Assembly (NCBI RefSeq): GCF_001659605.2
Contig: NC_035176.2
Span: forward strand, 22,730,847-22,794,846
DNA: 64,000 nt
Source: Manihot esculenta
Taxonomy: Eukaryota > Streptophyta > Magnoliopsida > Malpighiales > Euphorbiaceae
Reading direction: 5' to 3'
The translations under genes and the position numbers were made by a program. The notes beneath the pieces were generated by a model that saw only the letters and a list, made by a program, of their open reading frames with translations, did no database searches and was not told the DNA's origin. Each line of letters opens with the position of its first letter. Positions within the stretch are counted from its first letter, which is position 1. Positions 1-10,904 of the stretch are shown here, piece by piece.

Positions 1-1020
1 CAGAGCCGAAACCCAGGCAGGTTCGGCGGCACCTTCGACGGCCGAAAGTCCCAGACAGAGACGAAAGTCTCTTTTCGGGGGCAACTTCGGCAGCCGAAAG
101 GCTTGCCTCCCCAGCCATGTTCGGCGGCCGAAAGTCCTTCGGCTGTCGAATCTGGTTTCTGCCAAAGGGCAGAAACTTGGCTCCTCTTGCCTCCAATGCT
201 TCCCAAACCTTCTAAACATGCATAATCCTATTCTACAACACACATACTCAAGCATACAAGCTCCTGGGGGCTTCAAACTGTCTTAAACCCCATCTACAAC
301 ACATCAAGTAATACAAATCCAACATACATTGTCCATAATCCAACAAAACCCAAAAACTCATAAAAACCTACACATGCATTTCTACTTCAAGAATCAACTT
401 AAAACTTGTTAAAAACATATAGTGAGCTCAAGATCGGCCCTTACCTCTTGAAGATCGAGAGGAAAATGACCCTAGCTCGAAGATGGAAGAGATTTGAGTT
501 CTTGAACCTCAAAGCTCCAAAACTTGCTTTAAACTCGAAAATCTTCAAAATAAGATGAAAACTTGTGAAAATCGTGAAAGATTTGAAGGACAGAACTCAA
601 AGTTGGTGAGGAACGGCGGAAGGGCTCACCTTGGCCGAAAATGGGGAGAAAGCTCGCCCATTTCGGCTAAGGGGCTCTTTTATAGTGGCTGGCCAGGCCA
701 CATTCGGGAGCCGAACGTGCCTCCGCATGCATGCCATGTTCGGCGGCCGAACCTGGGCTTCCCTCACTTATGCCTTCGGGGGCCTAAGGCTCACCCGAAA
801 TGCATGCATGTTCGGCGGCCTAACTTTGAGTTTCGGCGGCCGAACCTGAGTTTTCCTCCAAGGGTGTTTTTATTCAAAAACTCATTTCCTCTTTACTTAA
901 TATCATCAAAACATTAAAACCTTTCATGAAAACATGGTTTTACCCTTCTAGAGGTCTCCGACATCCGAGATTCCACCGGACGGTAGGAATTCCGATACCG
1001 GAGTCTAGCCGGGTATTACA
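1..1020 (-). mobile_element. Partial Tekay-type LTR, reverse strand, cut by window edge
   Basis: Read on the minus strand this is the first ~1 kb of the Tekay LTR found elsewhere in the window; it ends at 1020 with the complement of TGTAATACCCGGC, the LTR start. It carries the same palindrome array, TATA box and splice-donor-like site. The sequence after 1020 is plus-strand gag of element I, so this LTR, solo or part of a full element, was inserted into that gag. The bases after it, CCCAC, would be the TSD, but the other copy lies outside the window. Confidence 0.9.
675..684 (-). promoter_or_regulatory. TATA box of reverse LTR
   Basis: On the minus strand this reads TATAAAAGAG after the GCCTGGCCAGCCAC block that precedes the TATA box in all Tekay LTRs here. 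It is the likely core promoter; no start site can be proven from sequence. Confidence 0.7.
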
Positions 1021-2399
1021 CCCACTACCCACACTTCTCACAAAATCCTGGGTATTCGATGGGAGGTACATCGGATTACCCTAGCTTCACCCCTTATCCC
1101 ACACAGATGCCATACCCACCCTACTACCCACCATATTCACAATACCCAATGTATCCACCCCCACCTTACCATCCAAATCCTGCAAACCCTACCTCAGAAA
1201 ATGTTGCACCTCCTCCACCATCAGCAGAACCCACGGTTCCAACAACCCATATGCCTAAGCCTAGCTCATCTGGTGGGAGCAAGGTTAAGATGACCGACTA
1301 TATGAAGCTGGGTGCTCCCCAGTTTGAAACCGGAGATGACCCGTTTGTGTACCTTGAGAGGGTCAAAACAATTACAGATGAGATAGGGGCAGATGACAGT
1401 AGAGCCATTCAGATGGCTGGGTTCACATTAAAATGCAAAAAGGCCCGTGAGTGGTTTAAGAACTATGTGAGCCCGAGGTTGGACAGCTTATCATGGGAGG
1501 AGTTTGCAAATGAATTTGCAGGATGGGCTTTTCCTGACAGTTCAAGAGAATTGAAGATGATTGAGTTTGAATAGTTAAGGCAGACAGAGGAAATGAGTGT
1601 AGAGGAGTACACCGACAGATTCTTGGAGCTGTTGCAGTTTGCAAGGAAAACTCTTGACACAGACCAGAAGAAGTCAAGCAGGTATATCATGAAACTTCAC
1701 TCCAGGTATTCCTCCTTGATTCAGTCCGCAGATAGGGAGAGCTTCCATGCCATAGTGGATATGGCTAGGAGGATGGAGGCTAGTGCTATCATCGAGGAGA
1801 AAGTCAAGCAGTCAGTGGCACAGCCTTCTGGTTCTAAGACCCCAGGCTCTTCTTCTCTGAGTGCAGCAGCTTCAGGTAGTAAAAAGTGGGACAGAGGCCC
1901 TAGGAAGTCGAAGAAGAACAAGTTTTGGAACAAGGTTAAGTCCAGTCTGGGATTTGGAGGTGGCTCAAGCTCTGGTGCGGATAATGCAGTTTGTGCAAGG
2001 TGTGGTAAGCCACACAGGGGAGTATGTCGATTTGGGACGACAGCCTGTTACAGATGTGGTCAGGAGGGGCATATGTCTCGAGAATGTCCAAGAGCAGCCC
2101 CGATGGCACAGTCCCAGCAGACAGCTTCAGGTAGTGTAGCACAGCCAGTAGCTCCAGCCACGACTCAGGCCAGTGGCAGAGGTAGAGGGAGAGGGGCAGC
2201 CTCTTCTTCAGCGGGTTTCAGAGGTGAAGGTCCATCAGCTCCAGCACGGATCTTCACAATGACACAGCAGGAGGCAGATGCATCTAACACTGTGGTGGCA
2301 GGTAACTTAGTCATTGGTTGTTCAGATGTGTATGCCTTGATGGACCCTGTGCATCTCATTCTTTTATTGCTCCGAGAGCCGTTGAGAGGTTGGGGTTGA
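1021..2399 (+). pseudogene. gag: Element I gag, broken
   Basis: Gag capsid/nucleocapsid precursor. It opens in the proline/tyrosine-rich N-terminal region (PPPPY at 1155-1169), then the conserved gag domain with [12 protein letters not shown] and [17 protein letters not shown], then a CCHC zinc knuckle (CYRCGQEGHMSREC, near 2046-2090). TAG at 1572-1574 stands where the other copies have a Gln codon. A one-base deletion near 2346 destroys the protease DPGAS motif and shifts the frame. The upstream end is cut by the reverse LTR at 1020. Compared with element II the reading frame is otherwise collinear, so this is a recent pseudogene rather than a different gene. Confidence 0.9.
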
Positions 2400-3097
2400 T
2401 GATCTCTGGGTTAGAGTGTCCTCTCTGGGTCAGTGGACCCAAGTGTGATCCATCAGTGGCAGAGTCAGTCTGCCAGTGTAGTCCTGTATTTGTTGAGGGA
2501 AGATGCTTGTCCGCCGACCTTGTGGTTCTAGATTTGACAGATTTTGACGTCATTCTAGGGATGGACTGGTTATCTACCCATGGTGCTACCTTGGACTGCA
2601 GGGACAAGGTAGTCAGATTCAGAGGTCAGGATGGGTCAGAGGTAGTCTTCAGAGGAGACAGGAGGGGTACACCTAGAGGTCTGATATCAGCTCTTCAGGC
2701 TCGTAGGTTGCTTAGGAGGGGATGTCAGGGGTATTTGGCTCATGTGAGAGAGCTTAGCAGTCAGGTTAGAGAGCCCGCCTCGGTGTCGGTGGTCAGATAG
2801 TTTTTGGATGTGTTCTTAGACGAACTGCCAGGTTTACCACCTACTAGGGAGATAGAGTTCGAGATAGAACTGATGCCTGGAACCCGACCGATCTCTATCC
2901 CTCCTTACAGGATGGCACCAGCAGAAATGAAGGAATTGAAAGAATAGTTGCAAGAGCTGGTAGACAAGGGCTTCATCCGACCGAGTACCTCACCCTGGGG
3001 TGCTCCAGTCTTGTTTGTCAGAAAGAAGGATGGATCCCTTAGACTTTGTATCGACTACAGGCAGTTGAACAAAGTCACTACCAAGTATAAGTAACCG
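2318..3097 (+). pseudogene. pol: Element I protease and start of reverse transcriptase, broken
   Basis: After the frameshift the frame continues with protease sequence ([15 protein letters not shown]) and the RT N-terminus ([21 protein letters not shown]). In-frame stops lie at 2798-2800 (TAG for Glu), 2945-2947 (TAG for Gln) and 3092-3094 (TAA for Tyr) compared with element II. The aspartic protease active-site triplet is lost through the upstream one-base deletion. The segment links broken gag to the long open frame that starts at 3098. Confidence 0.9.
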
Positions 3098-5686
3098 TTG
3101 CCTAGGATCGACGATCTATTTGACCAGCTAGCCGGAGCGGGTTGTTTCTCCAAAATAGATCTGAGATCTGGGTACCATCAGCTGAGGATCAGAGATGAGG
3201 ATGTGCCAAAGACAGCTTTCAGGACCAGATATGGGCATTTTGAGTTCCTTGTAATGCCGTTCGGGTTAACCAACGCCCCTGCAGCATTCATGGATCTCAT
3301 GAACAGAGTGTTTAACCAGTACCTGGATCACTTCGTTATTGTCTTCATAGATGATATCTTAGTGTATTCCAGGAATGCAGAGGAGCATGCCCATCATCTG
3401 AGGTTGGTTCTACAGACCTTGAGGGAGCATGGCTTGTATGCCAAGTTCTCCAAGTGTGAGTTCTGGCTGAGGAGCATTTCATTCTTGGGGCATGTTGTGA
3501 TAGAAAATGGGATAGAGGTGGACCCCAAGAAGGTAGAAGCTGTGGCTAACTGGCCTAGACCCACTTCAGTGACAGAGATTAGAAGTTTCTTGGGTTTAGC
3601 AGGTTACTACAGGAGGTTCGTCCAGGACTTCTCAAAAATTGCAGCTCCTCTGACCAGACTAACCAGGAAAAATCAGAAGTTTGTGTGGACCGACCAGTGC
3701 GAAGAGAGTTTTGAAGAGCTTAAGAAGAGGTTAACGTCAGCACCAGTGTTAGCTTTGCCAGCTAACAATGAGGATTTCACAGTTTTCTGTGATGCGTCCC
3801 GTGTGGGACTAGGTTGTGTGTTAATGCAGAATGAAAGGGTGATTGCTTATGCTTCTAGACAGCTGAAGAAGCATGAGTTGAATTACCCCACACATGACCT
3901 AGAGATGGCAGCAGTAATCTTTGCACTCAAGATGTGGAGGCACTACCTCTATGGGGTTAAATGTGAGATCTTCACGGATCATAAGAGCCTGCAGTACATC
4001 CTGAGTCAAAGAGATTTGAACTTGAGACAGAGAAGATGGGTAGAGATGCTGAGTGACTATGATTGCAAGATTCAGTACCATCCGGGTAAGGCGAATGTTG
4101 TAGCAGACGCCTTAAGCCGGAAATCACTCGGCAGTTTATCCCACATATCAGCAGAGAGGAGGCCAGTGGTGAAGGAGTTTTACAAGCTCGTTGAGGAAGG
4201 TCTACAGTTGGAGTTGTCTGGTACAGGTGCTTTGGTAGCCCAGATGAGAGTGGCACCCGTGTTTCTGGAGCAGGTGGCTCAGAAACAGCATGAGGACCCA
4301 GAGTTAGTGAAGATTGCCAGGACTGTTCAGTCAGGCAAAGATAGTGAGTTCAGATTCGACAGCAAAGGGATCCTCCGCTATGGGAGCAGACTATGTGTAC
4401 CAGATGACATAGGGCTAAAGGGAGACATTATGAGAGAGGCTCATAATGCAAGATACAGCGTTCACCCCGGATCCACCAAGATGTATCAAGATTTGAAGAA
4501 GGTTTATTGGTGGCCAGCTATGAAGAAAGAAGTGGCACAGTTTGTGTCAGCCTGCGAAGTGTGTCAGAGGGTGAAGCTGGAACATCAGAAGCCGGCTGGA
4601 ATGCTTAACCCGCTACCTATTCCAGAGTGGAAATGGGAGAATATAGCTATGGACTTCGTAGTGGGGTTACCGGCGACGTCCAACAGATTGGCCTCCATAT
4701 GGGTGATTGTGGACAGACTCACCAAATCTGCTCACTTCATCCCTGTCAGGAGTGGCTATTCTGTGGACAAGTTGGTGCAGGTGTATGTTGATGAGATCGT
4801 CAGACTGCATGGGGTTCCTGTTTCAATAGTGTCCGATAGAGGGCCCCAGTTCACCTCCAGATTTTGGCAGAGTCTGCAGAACGCCATGGCTACCAGGTTG
4901 GATTTTAGCACTGCTTTCCATCCACAGACGGACGGACAATCAGAAAGGACCATCCAGACCATAGAGGATATGCTTAGAATGTGTGTGCTGGACTTTGGCG
5001 GTTCTTGGAGGCAGCATCTACCCTTGGTGGAGTTTGCCTACAATAACAGCAATCATGCTAGCATCGGGATGGCTCCATATGAAGCTTTTTATGGGAGGAA
5101 GTGCAGATCACCTGTTTGCTGGGAAGAAGTTGGAGAAAAGGCTTTGGCAGGGCCTGAACTAGTAGAGATTACCAGCAGGGTAGTACCCATAATCAGAGAA
5201 AGGATCAAGACTGCTGCAAGCAGACAGAAGAGTTATGCAGACATCCGTAGAAGACAGGTAGAGTTTCAGGAGGGGGATCTGGTATTGCTCAAGGTGTCTC
5301 CAATGAAAGTAGTGGTTCGGTTCGGAAAGAAAGGTAAACTAGCCCCGCGATACATCGGACCCTTTAAAGTCTTGCAAAAGATTGGGAATGTGTCGTACAA
5401 GCTGGATTTACCTGCTTCAATGGAAAGAATCCATCCGGTTTTCCATGTTTCCATGTTGAGAAAGTTCGTGTCAGATCCGAGCAAGGTTCTTAGTGAGCCT
5501 GATGTGGAGATCCAAGAAGATCTCACCTATGTTGAACAGCCAGTACGGATCCTAGACACCCAGATCAGGAAGCTGAGAAACAAGGAAATCCCGATGGTGA
5601 AAGTCCTGTGGAACCACCACAATATGGAAGAATGCACTTGGGAGACACGGGAGTCCATGCTCCAGCAATACCCTTATCTTTTCTGA
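3098..5686 (+). CDS. pol: Element I RT-RNaseH-integrase-chromodomain frame
   Basis: An 862-codon open frame covering most of pol. In order: RT palm with [10 protein letters not shown] and the catalytic FIDDIL box, RNase H ([19 protein letters not shown]), the HHCC zinc region of integrase ([17 protein letters not shown], then CEVCQ), the DDE integrase core ([26 protein letters not shown]) and a C-terminal chromodomain ending in [18 protein letters not shown]. In the intact family this is the C-terminal part of one Gag-Pol polyprotein. The called start follows a stop at 3092 and begins inside the RT, so the frame is a remnant, not a gene with its own start. Integrase with a chromodomain normally steers insertion to heterochromatin. 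Confidence 0.88.
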   Translation: MPRIDDLFDQLAGAGCFSKIDLRSGYHQLRIRDEDVPKTAFRTRYGHFEFLVMPFGLTNAPAAFMDLMNRVFNQYLDHFVIVFIDDILVYSRNAEEHAHHLRLVLQTLREHGLYAKFSKCEFWLRSISFLGHVVIENGIEVDPKKVEAVANWPRPTSVTEIRSFLGLAGYYRRFVQDFSKIAAPLTRLTRKNQKFVWTDQCEESFEELKKRLTSAPVLALPANNEDFTVFCDASRVGLGCVLMQNERVIAYASRQLKKHELNYPTHDLEMAAVIFALKMWRHYLYGVKCEIFTDHKSLQYILSQRDLNLRQRRWVEMLSDYDCKIQYHPGKANVVADALSRKSLGSLSHISAERRPVVKEFYKLVEEGLQLELSGTGALVAQMRVAPVFLEQVAQKQHEDPELVKIARTVQSGKDSEFRFDSKGILRYGSRLCVPDDIGLKGDIMREAHNARYSVHPGSTKMYQDLKKVYWWPAMKKEVAQFVSACEVCQRVKLEHQKPAGMLNPLPIPEWKWENIAMDFVVGLPATSNRLASIWVIVDRLTKSAHFIPVRSGYSVDKLVQVYVDEIVRLHGVPVSIVSDRGPQFTSRFWQSLQNAMATRLDFSTAFHPQTDGQSERTIQTIEDMLRMCVLDFGGSWRQHLPLVEFAYNNSNHASIGMAPYEAFYGRKCRSPVCWEEVGEKALAGPELVEITSRVVPIIRERIKTAASRQKSYADIRRRQVEFQEGDLVLLKVSPMKVVVRFGKKGKLAPRYIGPFKVLQKIGNVSYKLDLPASMERIHPVFHVSMLRKFVSDPSKVLSEPDVEIQEDLTYVEQPVRILDTQIRKLRNKEIPMVKVLWNHHNMEECTWETRESMLQQYPYLF

Positions 5687-5757
5687 GGTTAGTTCCTTAT
5701 GAGTTTTATATGCTTTGTATGTATGATATGTGTATGCCATGCTATGTGCTAGTTGAG

Positions 5758-5794
5758 GAACATTCGGGGACGAATGTTCTTAAGGGGGGGAGAA
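5758..5794 (+). promoter_or_regulatory. Hairpin and polypurine tract of element I
   Basis: A perfect 9-bp inverted repeat, GAACATTCG and CGAATGTTC around GGGA (5758-5779), is followed by AAGGGGGGGAGAA, which abuts the 3' LTR. The polypurine tract primes plus-strand synthesis. The hairpin recurs at the same place in elements II and III. Confidence 0.85.
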
Positions 5795-6058
5795 TGTAAT
5801 ACCCGGCTAGACTCCGGTATCGGAATTCCTACCGTCCGGTGGAATCTCGGATGTCGAAAGCCTCTAGTAGGGTAGAAACATGTTTTCATAAAATGTTTTA
5901 ATGTTTTTCATGGTTTTAAGTGAAAAGGAAATGAGTTTTTGCATGAAAACAACCTTGGAGGAAAACCCAGGTTCGGCCGCCGAACCTCAAGTTCGGCCGC
6001 CGAACATGGCATGCATGCGGAGGCACGTTCGGCCCCCGAACGTGGCCTGGCCAGCCAC

Positions 6059-6067
6059 TATAAAAGG
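6059..6067 (+). promoter_or_regulatory. TATA box of element I LTR
   Basis: TATAAAAGG follows GGCCTGGCCAGCCAC, 265 bp into the LTR, just downstream of a cluster of TTCGGCCGCCGAA palindromes. Confidence 0.75.
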
Positions 6068-7224
6068 GTCCCTTAGCCGAAATGGGCGAGCTTTTCTCCC
6101 CATTTTCGGCCAAGGTGAGCTCTCCGCCGTCTCTCACCAATCTTTGAGTTTTTCCTTCAAATCTTTCACGATTTTCACAAGTTTTCATCTTGTTTTGAAG
6201 ATTTTCAAGTTTTGAGCTTGGAGACCCAAGGAAGTTGAAAATCTCCCATCTCCAAGATTAGGTCATCTCTCTCTCGATCTTCAAGAGGTAAGAGCCGATC
6301 TTAAGCTCATTGCATGTTTTAAGTAAGTTTTAAGTAGATCTATGGGGAAGAATGCATGTTTAGCTTATGGTTAGGTTTATGAGGTTATGTTGTGTTTTTG
6401 AACAATGTGGCTTGCAAATGCATGTTTGATGTGTTGTAGATGGGGTTTTAGATAGTTTGAAGCCCCTAGGAGCTTGTATGCTTGTGTATGTGTGTTGTAG
6501 AATAGGTTTATGCATGTTTGGATGGAATGGGAGGCGTATATGCATTGAAGAGCTGAGTTTCTGCCACTAAGGGAGAAACCAGGTTCGGCAGCCGAAGGAA
6601 CTTTCGGCCGCCGAACATGCTTGTGGAAGCAGCCTTCGGCTGCCGAAGCTTGCCCCCGAAAGGAGACTTTCATCTCTGTCTGGGAGTTTCGGCTGCCGAA
6701 AGTGCCGCCGAACATGCATGAGTTTCGCCTCTGTCTGGGAGTTTCGGCCGCCGAAGGTGCCGCCGAAACCTGCCTGACTTTCGGCTCTGGAGGGACTTTC
6801 CACCGCCGAACCTGCCGCCGAAAGTGCCCTGTCCAGCCTTCCTTTGCATGTTCTTGCATGAATGTTTTGAGGTGTTTTAGAGGGTTTTGGGGGGATGTTT
6901 TCAGAGTCATGTTATAGTTTGTTGGTCCCTCATTTGAGTCCACCTGTGTAGGTTCGGACCCGAGGAACCGAGGACCTCAGCAGTGAGTCAGCTGCTTCAG
7001 TCAGTGTCAGAGCTAGCCAGAGGTGAGTAGAATAACTCTTTATGTTTCAAGTAAATAAATCAGTTTTGAGCATGTTCATGCATCACGGATGCCATGTGAT
7101 ATTATAGGTTGTTTGCATTAGAAATCACGAATATGTTGCATTGCATAATATGTTGTTGATGTGGATGAATGTCGAATGATCCATTAGCCCTCATATGTTA
7201 TGACGTGATGATATGATATGAAAG

Positions 7225-7375
7225 TCCAGGTGTGGCCTGCACTACGCCCCTGGCACTATGTAAGAGAAAGACCGGATGTGGCCTGCACTACGCCCCCGGC
7301 ACTATTGGTTATGTATGTTATGTTATGTATAAAAGAAAAACCAGGTGTGGCCTGCACTACGCCCCTGGCATGATT
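7225..7375 (+). repeat. Hairpin minisatellite in LTR, three units
   Basis: Three spaced units share TGTGGCCTGCACTACGCCCC, bounded by CCAGG...CCTGG (units 1 and 3) or CCGG...CCGG (unit 2). Each can form a short stem. Related arrays occupy the same LTR position in the other Tekay copies. Confidence 0.75.
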
Positions 7376-7998
7376 GGAATATGTAGAGGGCTAAATGGTG
7401 ACAAGTTCATCCTTGATATGATTAGTTGTGATGTGATGCATTTCATGATAGCATGTGTTTTAAATGCTTTATTATTCTGCTCATTGGGCTCTAGTAGCTC
7501 ACCCCTTTCCCAAATTCCCCAGGTTTGCAGGTACAGGGTAGACCAGGAGGTCAGCAAGAGTATTGAAGTCATTTGTATGTAATAGATAGAATGTGGACAT
7601 GAAAAAATGTAAAGTTATGAATAGTTATGTAATGTAATGATATTGAGGATTAGAGGTTGTGCTTAACCTATGTGTAAGGTATCCCTTTTAATGCATGATC
7701 CTAGATCTTTTATGATGTTTATGTAAACCAACTCAACACATGTTGTATTTGCCCATTGGGGCATTGATGAGATCCCACAGAGGGGTCGATATTTATGATT
7801 ATGTCTATGATCAGTGCATGCACAGGTTGAGTTTGGTGTATGAATGAAAGAAAAGTTTTAATTTTTATGTATGTTGTTGATCATGTATGGGATTAAGCAG
7901 GTTCACAGGATGCATGTTAGGCTTGCTACGGGTCCCGGCGGCCTTAAGCCGACCTGGATCCTAGCACCGGTAGCGGTCCGATTTTCGGGTCGTTACAT

Positions 7999-8135
7999 CT
8001 GCAGGGGCTAATGCTCTCCTGAATGTGCCCCTTCTTCAGTAATTCTTCAACTTGTTCTTGGAGAATTTCACTCTCCTTTGAACTCATCTTGTAATGAGAC
8101 AGATTCGGTAATTTTGACCCAGGAATGAGATTAAT
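7999..8135 (-). pseudogene. pol: RT N-terminal fragment of gypsy relic
   Basis: Minus-strand translation gives [16 protein letters not shown] and then [15 protein letters not shown], the segment that leads into plant gypsy RT. It follows the protease frame after a stop at 8136-8138 and ends abruptly at the element I insertion. Confidence 0.8.
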
Positions 8136-8876
8136 CTAATGTTGGATATCCCGCAGATGTGGAAGCTTGGATGATTCCTCCACTATCTTAGGAAACTCCT
8201 TCAACAGCTCTTTAATGAGTGGTGATAAAGATGGTGCATCCTCCATTGTACCTTTTATTCTCACTAATAAAGCCAGTGTACTTCCAGATTTCTCAACTAC
8301 GCCTGATAGCCTTTGCACTCCTGTGGAAACAGCAACAACATTCTTCCCTTCCACTTTAGAATGTTTCACAGAACCGGAAGGCAAGATAGTAATCTTCTTT
8401 TGATTCCACGTGAACATGTATGAATTCTCCTTCCCCTTATGCAAAGTATCAACATCGAATTGCCAAAGGTGACCTAGCAAAATGCTACAGCAATCCATAT
8501 CCATAACATCACAATTAACAAGTTCAGTATAAGATTTACCGATCGAGATAGGCACGCTGCAGATTCTATTGACCTCAATTGTCGAACCTTCCTTAATCCA
8601 TCCGACTTTGTATGGCGAGGGGTGCGGCTGTGTAGGCAACTGCAATTTCTCCACCAATTGCTTAGCTATCAGATTCTCACAACTGTAGCTATCTATAATT
8701 AGTCTGCAAATTGCCTCTCCTACTCGACACTTTGCCTGGAAAATCTTCCTCCTTTGCGTCTCATCCTCCTGTTTTGTTGAGCATAAGATTTTCTTTACCA
8801 CATAGGTGACCTCTCCATCTTCAGAACTAGCAATAGATCCGTCATCGTCATCTACTTCCTCGTCAGTTTCAGCCAC
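8136..8876 (-). pseudogene. pol: Gypsy aspartic protease region of the relic
   Basis: 246 codons on the minus strand. An acidic N-terminal stretch precedes the retroviral-type aspartic protease fold (CRLIIDSYSCENLIAKQLVE, where the usual active-site DSGS reads DSYS), then the conserved SIGKSYTELVNCDVMDMD segment and a LLGHLWQFD motif. The changed active site suggests a dead enzyme. It lies between the gag zinc knuckle and RT, as expected for a gypsy Pol. The called Met is probably internal to an original Gag-Pol frame. Confidence 0.82.
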
Positions 8877-8879
8877 CTG

Positions 8880-9912
8880 CTTAACTATATTAATCTATCG
8901 GCGATCAGTATTAACTCCTCTATGTTCTGGACAATTATTTTATTGATGATCAGGTTGCCTGCAACGGTAACATATGTCTCCCGTTGGCTTCTGATAAGGA
9001 TTGGTTCTGCCTCCTTTGTCTATTATAGTGGTGACTGCCTTTCCCTTATTGTCTCTCCTTTCTTCCATGGTATTCTAAGGATTGCCAGAATTTACAACCT
9101 TAGAAGGCTGCCCACTGTAATTACCTCTATATTGTTGCATCCCTGTTGAACCAGAATTTCTGTAATTGAAATTTCGGTTATACTGCTGTCATGGCTGCTA
9201 ATCAACACGCTCTTCTGCCCTTTTTGCCATCTCAATAGCGTCTGCTAAGGTGAAAATTGCAGCTACTCCCATCATATAATGAATTTCGCGATTCAGGCCC
9301 CTCTGATAATGAGCAACCTGTTGGGCTTCATTCTCACAGTTTTCACACCTCGCCTGAACCTCAAAAACTCCTCGATATATTCATCCACCCTTCGGTTCCC
9401 CTGTACACAGTCATGATACCGATTATACAAAACCTGAGCACGATCACTAGGCAAGAACCGTTGTTCAAACATCTACTTCATCAACACCCAGTTTCATATG
9501 GGTTCCAGCCTCCTCCGATAGCGTTCGTTTTGAATCGAATTCCACCAGGCTGCTGCACCCCCTTTTAACTTATAGGCCACAATCGGAACCTTGCGATCCT
9601 TTTCCACGTTCATAACTTTGAAAAAACATTCAACCTCTGCCAGCCAATCAAGAACAGATTCCACATCTAGCGAACCAAAAAGTTTTGAAGGTCTATCTTG
9701 ATCTTGTAACCTTCCTGATAATTCTGATGCAGATTTACAGGTACAGGATTGGCGACCACAGGATTGGCAGCCACAGGATTGGCAACTGGGGGGTGTGCGG
9801 CGGCAGCGGATTGGTGGAGTCCTTGCTGCAGGGTTAGCTGTTCGATCATCTCCCTCAATTCTGCCAAAGATGCCTCAATCACAGCAAGTTGCGCCTCTTG
9901 GTTATCTGCCAT
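8880..9912 (-). pseudogene. gag: Gypsy gag of the relic, with stops
   Basis: The likely start at 9912 gives MADNQEAQ and a predicted coiled coil (LAVIEASLAELREMIEQL), then a Pro/Val/Ala repeat. Further along the capsid-type retrotransposon gag domain reads DWLAEVECFFKVMNVEKDRK and GGAAAWWNSIQ. A CCHC knuckle (CYRCRQPDHQ then NNC) lies near 8930-8980 with a stop inside it. Several in-frame stops and shifts show it is decayed. Confidence 0.8.
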
Positions 9913-9923
9913 GGTCGAACTTA

Positions 9924-9935
9924 GCTCTGACACCA
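9924..9935 (-). other. Primer binding site of gypsy relic
   Basis: Minus strand reads TGGTGTCAGAGC, one base off the initiator-Met-complementary TGGTATCAGAGC. It lies three bases inside the 5' LTR. Confidence 0.75.
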
Positions 9936-9938
9936 ATC

Positions 9939-10230
9939 TGATAAAGGACTATTTAGACTCCGTTAGGAGTTTTAACCAATATCGTTTGGCTAAGACGAAA
10001 TAAGAGAAAAGATAGGCAAGAAGACTAAAAGTTTTATTGAAATTCCTCAAAGATTGAAAAAGTGAGTTTTTAATAGTCAAGGGAGGCTATTTATAATATA
10101 AACAAAACCCTAATAAGCAAAATTATGAAAATACCCAAAATATTTAAAAAAATAATTAAAATGCAAAATTGACCCCCTAAACGATGAAATTTCCATATTG
10201 AACTTTGTGACAGGCCTATGGCCCTTATCA
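9939..10230 (-). repeat. 5' LTR of gypsy relic (292 bp)
   Basis: It starts TGATAAAGGAC and ends GGCCCTTATCA on the plus strand, so the ends are imperfect inverted repeats. It directly abuts the primer binding site. The short length is like Reina or Galadriel chromoviruses. Confidence 0.82.
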
Positions 10231-10365
10231 CATTTTTGAAAGTCGTGTGTCTTGAAATTTCCTTTCCGAAAAGCTATAGTGGGTCTCTATCGGACGTCAG
10301 CAGTAAAAATTAGGGCCGGTCCAAGTCTGTCGTATAGTCCAAGACTAGTTGCTTCATGTCAATGA
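10231..10365. other. Flank between gypsy relic and copia LTR
   Basis: 135 bp with no recognised element. It may be a degenerate part of the copia LTR that the relic was inserted into. No gene or regulatory signal is evident. Confidence 0.4.
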
Positions 10366-10904
10366 AATAAGTGACATGTAAGATGAATCAAAATATAAAA
10401 GTCCCTATATAATATTATTTATTGATTTCAAGTTAAAAGATCACTTACACAACTATCACTTGAGTAATCTATAGACACAGGTTATTTTCCATATGGATTT
10501 CTCAGACAGGTCAATTCAGTGTACTTATTCATAAAATAAGCACCTGCATATTAGTTTTAGATATCTCACATATCTTAACCTATGAGATTAATTGCTTACT
10601 TTAAAAGGAAAGAACATAATATATATCAGTCTCAACAGCTCTAATCATTGTCCAATCATAATAAGAACATCGGCCATGAACATTTGAAGACAATACTTAA
10701 ATGAAATAGGAATCTCACAATAATAACTACATTACAATTTCCTTTGCACAGTAATATAGTCTCATGAACTTTATCTTTACTCGAGATTCAATTGACACTA
10801 AGAATAAATAATAGCCTTTGTATAATGTATTTAAATACTTAAAATACATGAAAAATGATATCCAACTACAACCAACAGATTGGTTGTACGGCATATTATT
10901 AACA
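10366..10904 (-). repeat. Copia 3' LTR, partial, reverse strand
   Basis: The reverse complement matches 44700-45180 of the forward copia relic, including the start TGTTAATAATATGCC (at 10904, minus strand) and the segment with CACTTGAGTAATCTATAG. The distal part of the LTR is missing or unrecognisable. Confidence 0.75.

Larger units (their letters stand above)
1021..7997 (+). mobile_element. Element I: Ty3/gypsy Tekay-type retrotransposon, 3' part
   Basis: This is a chromovirus LTR retrotransposon missing its 5' LTR and Gag start, because another LTR interrupts its gag and the rest is off the window. What remains is gag, protease, RT, RNase H, integrase, chromodomain, PPT and a complete 3' LTR. 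Domain order and the C-terminal chromodomain place it in the Tekay/Del group. It was inserted into the RT of an older reverse-strand gypsy element, whose coding resumes at 7998. Several stops and a frameshift show it cannot make a full polyprotein. Confidence 0.93.
5795..7997 (+). repeat. 3' LTR of element I
   Basis: 2203 bp from TGTAATACCCGGC to GGGTCGTTACA, with TG...CA ends. It holds a palindrome array before the TATA box, a splice-donor-like CAAGAGGTAAGA near 6283-6294, a second palindrome array near 6585-6830, hairpin minisatellite units near 7225-7375, and a GC-rich segment just before the 3' end. Confidence 0.92.
7998..10230 (-). mobile_element. Older Ty3/gypsy relic, 5' portion, reverse strand
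   Basis: Minus-strand element with 5' LTR (9939-10230), Met-type primer binding site, gag, zinc knuckle, protease and the first part of RT. It stops at 7998, where element I was inserted; the rest is beyond that element, outside the window. Gag has several stops. The protease with HPSPYKVGWIKEG and the later CDVMDMDCCSILLG is of a widespread plant gypsy type; I do not assign a lineage. Confidence 0.85.

Noticed and set aside
7225..7375. Regularly spaced repeats as a CRISPR-like array
   Set aside because: Units are unequal, spacers are not unique sequences of equal length, and the locus is a plant LTR.
10231..10365. Possible solo LTR or second copia border
   Set aside because: No TG/CA ends or TSD could be found around it.
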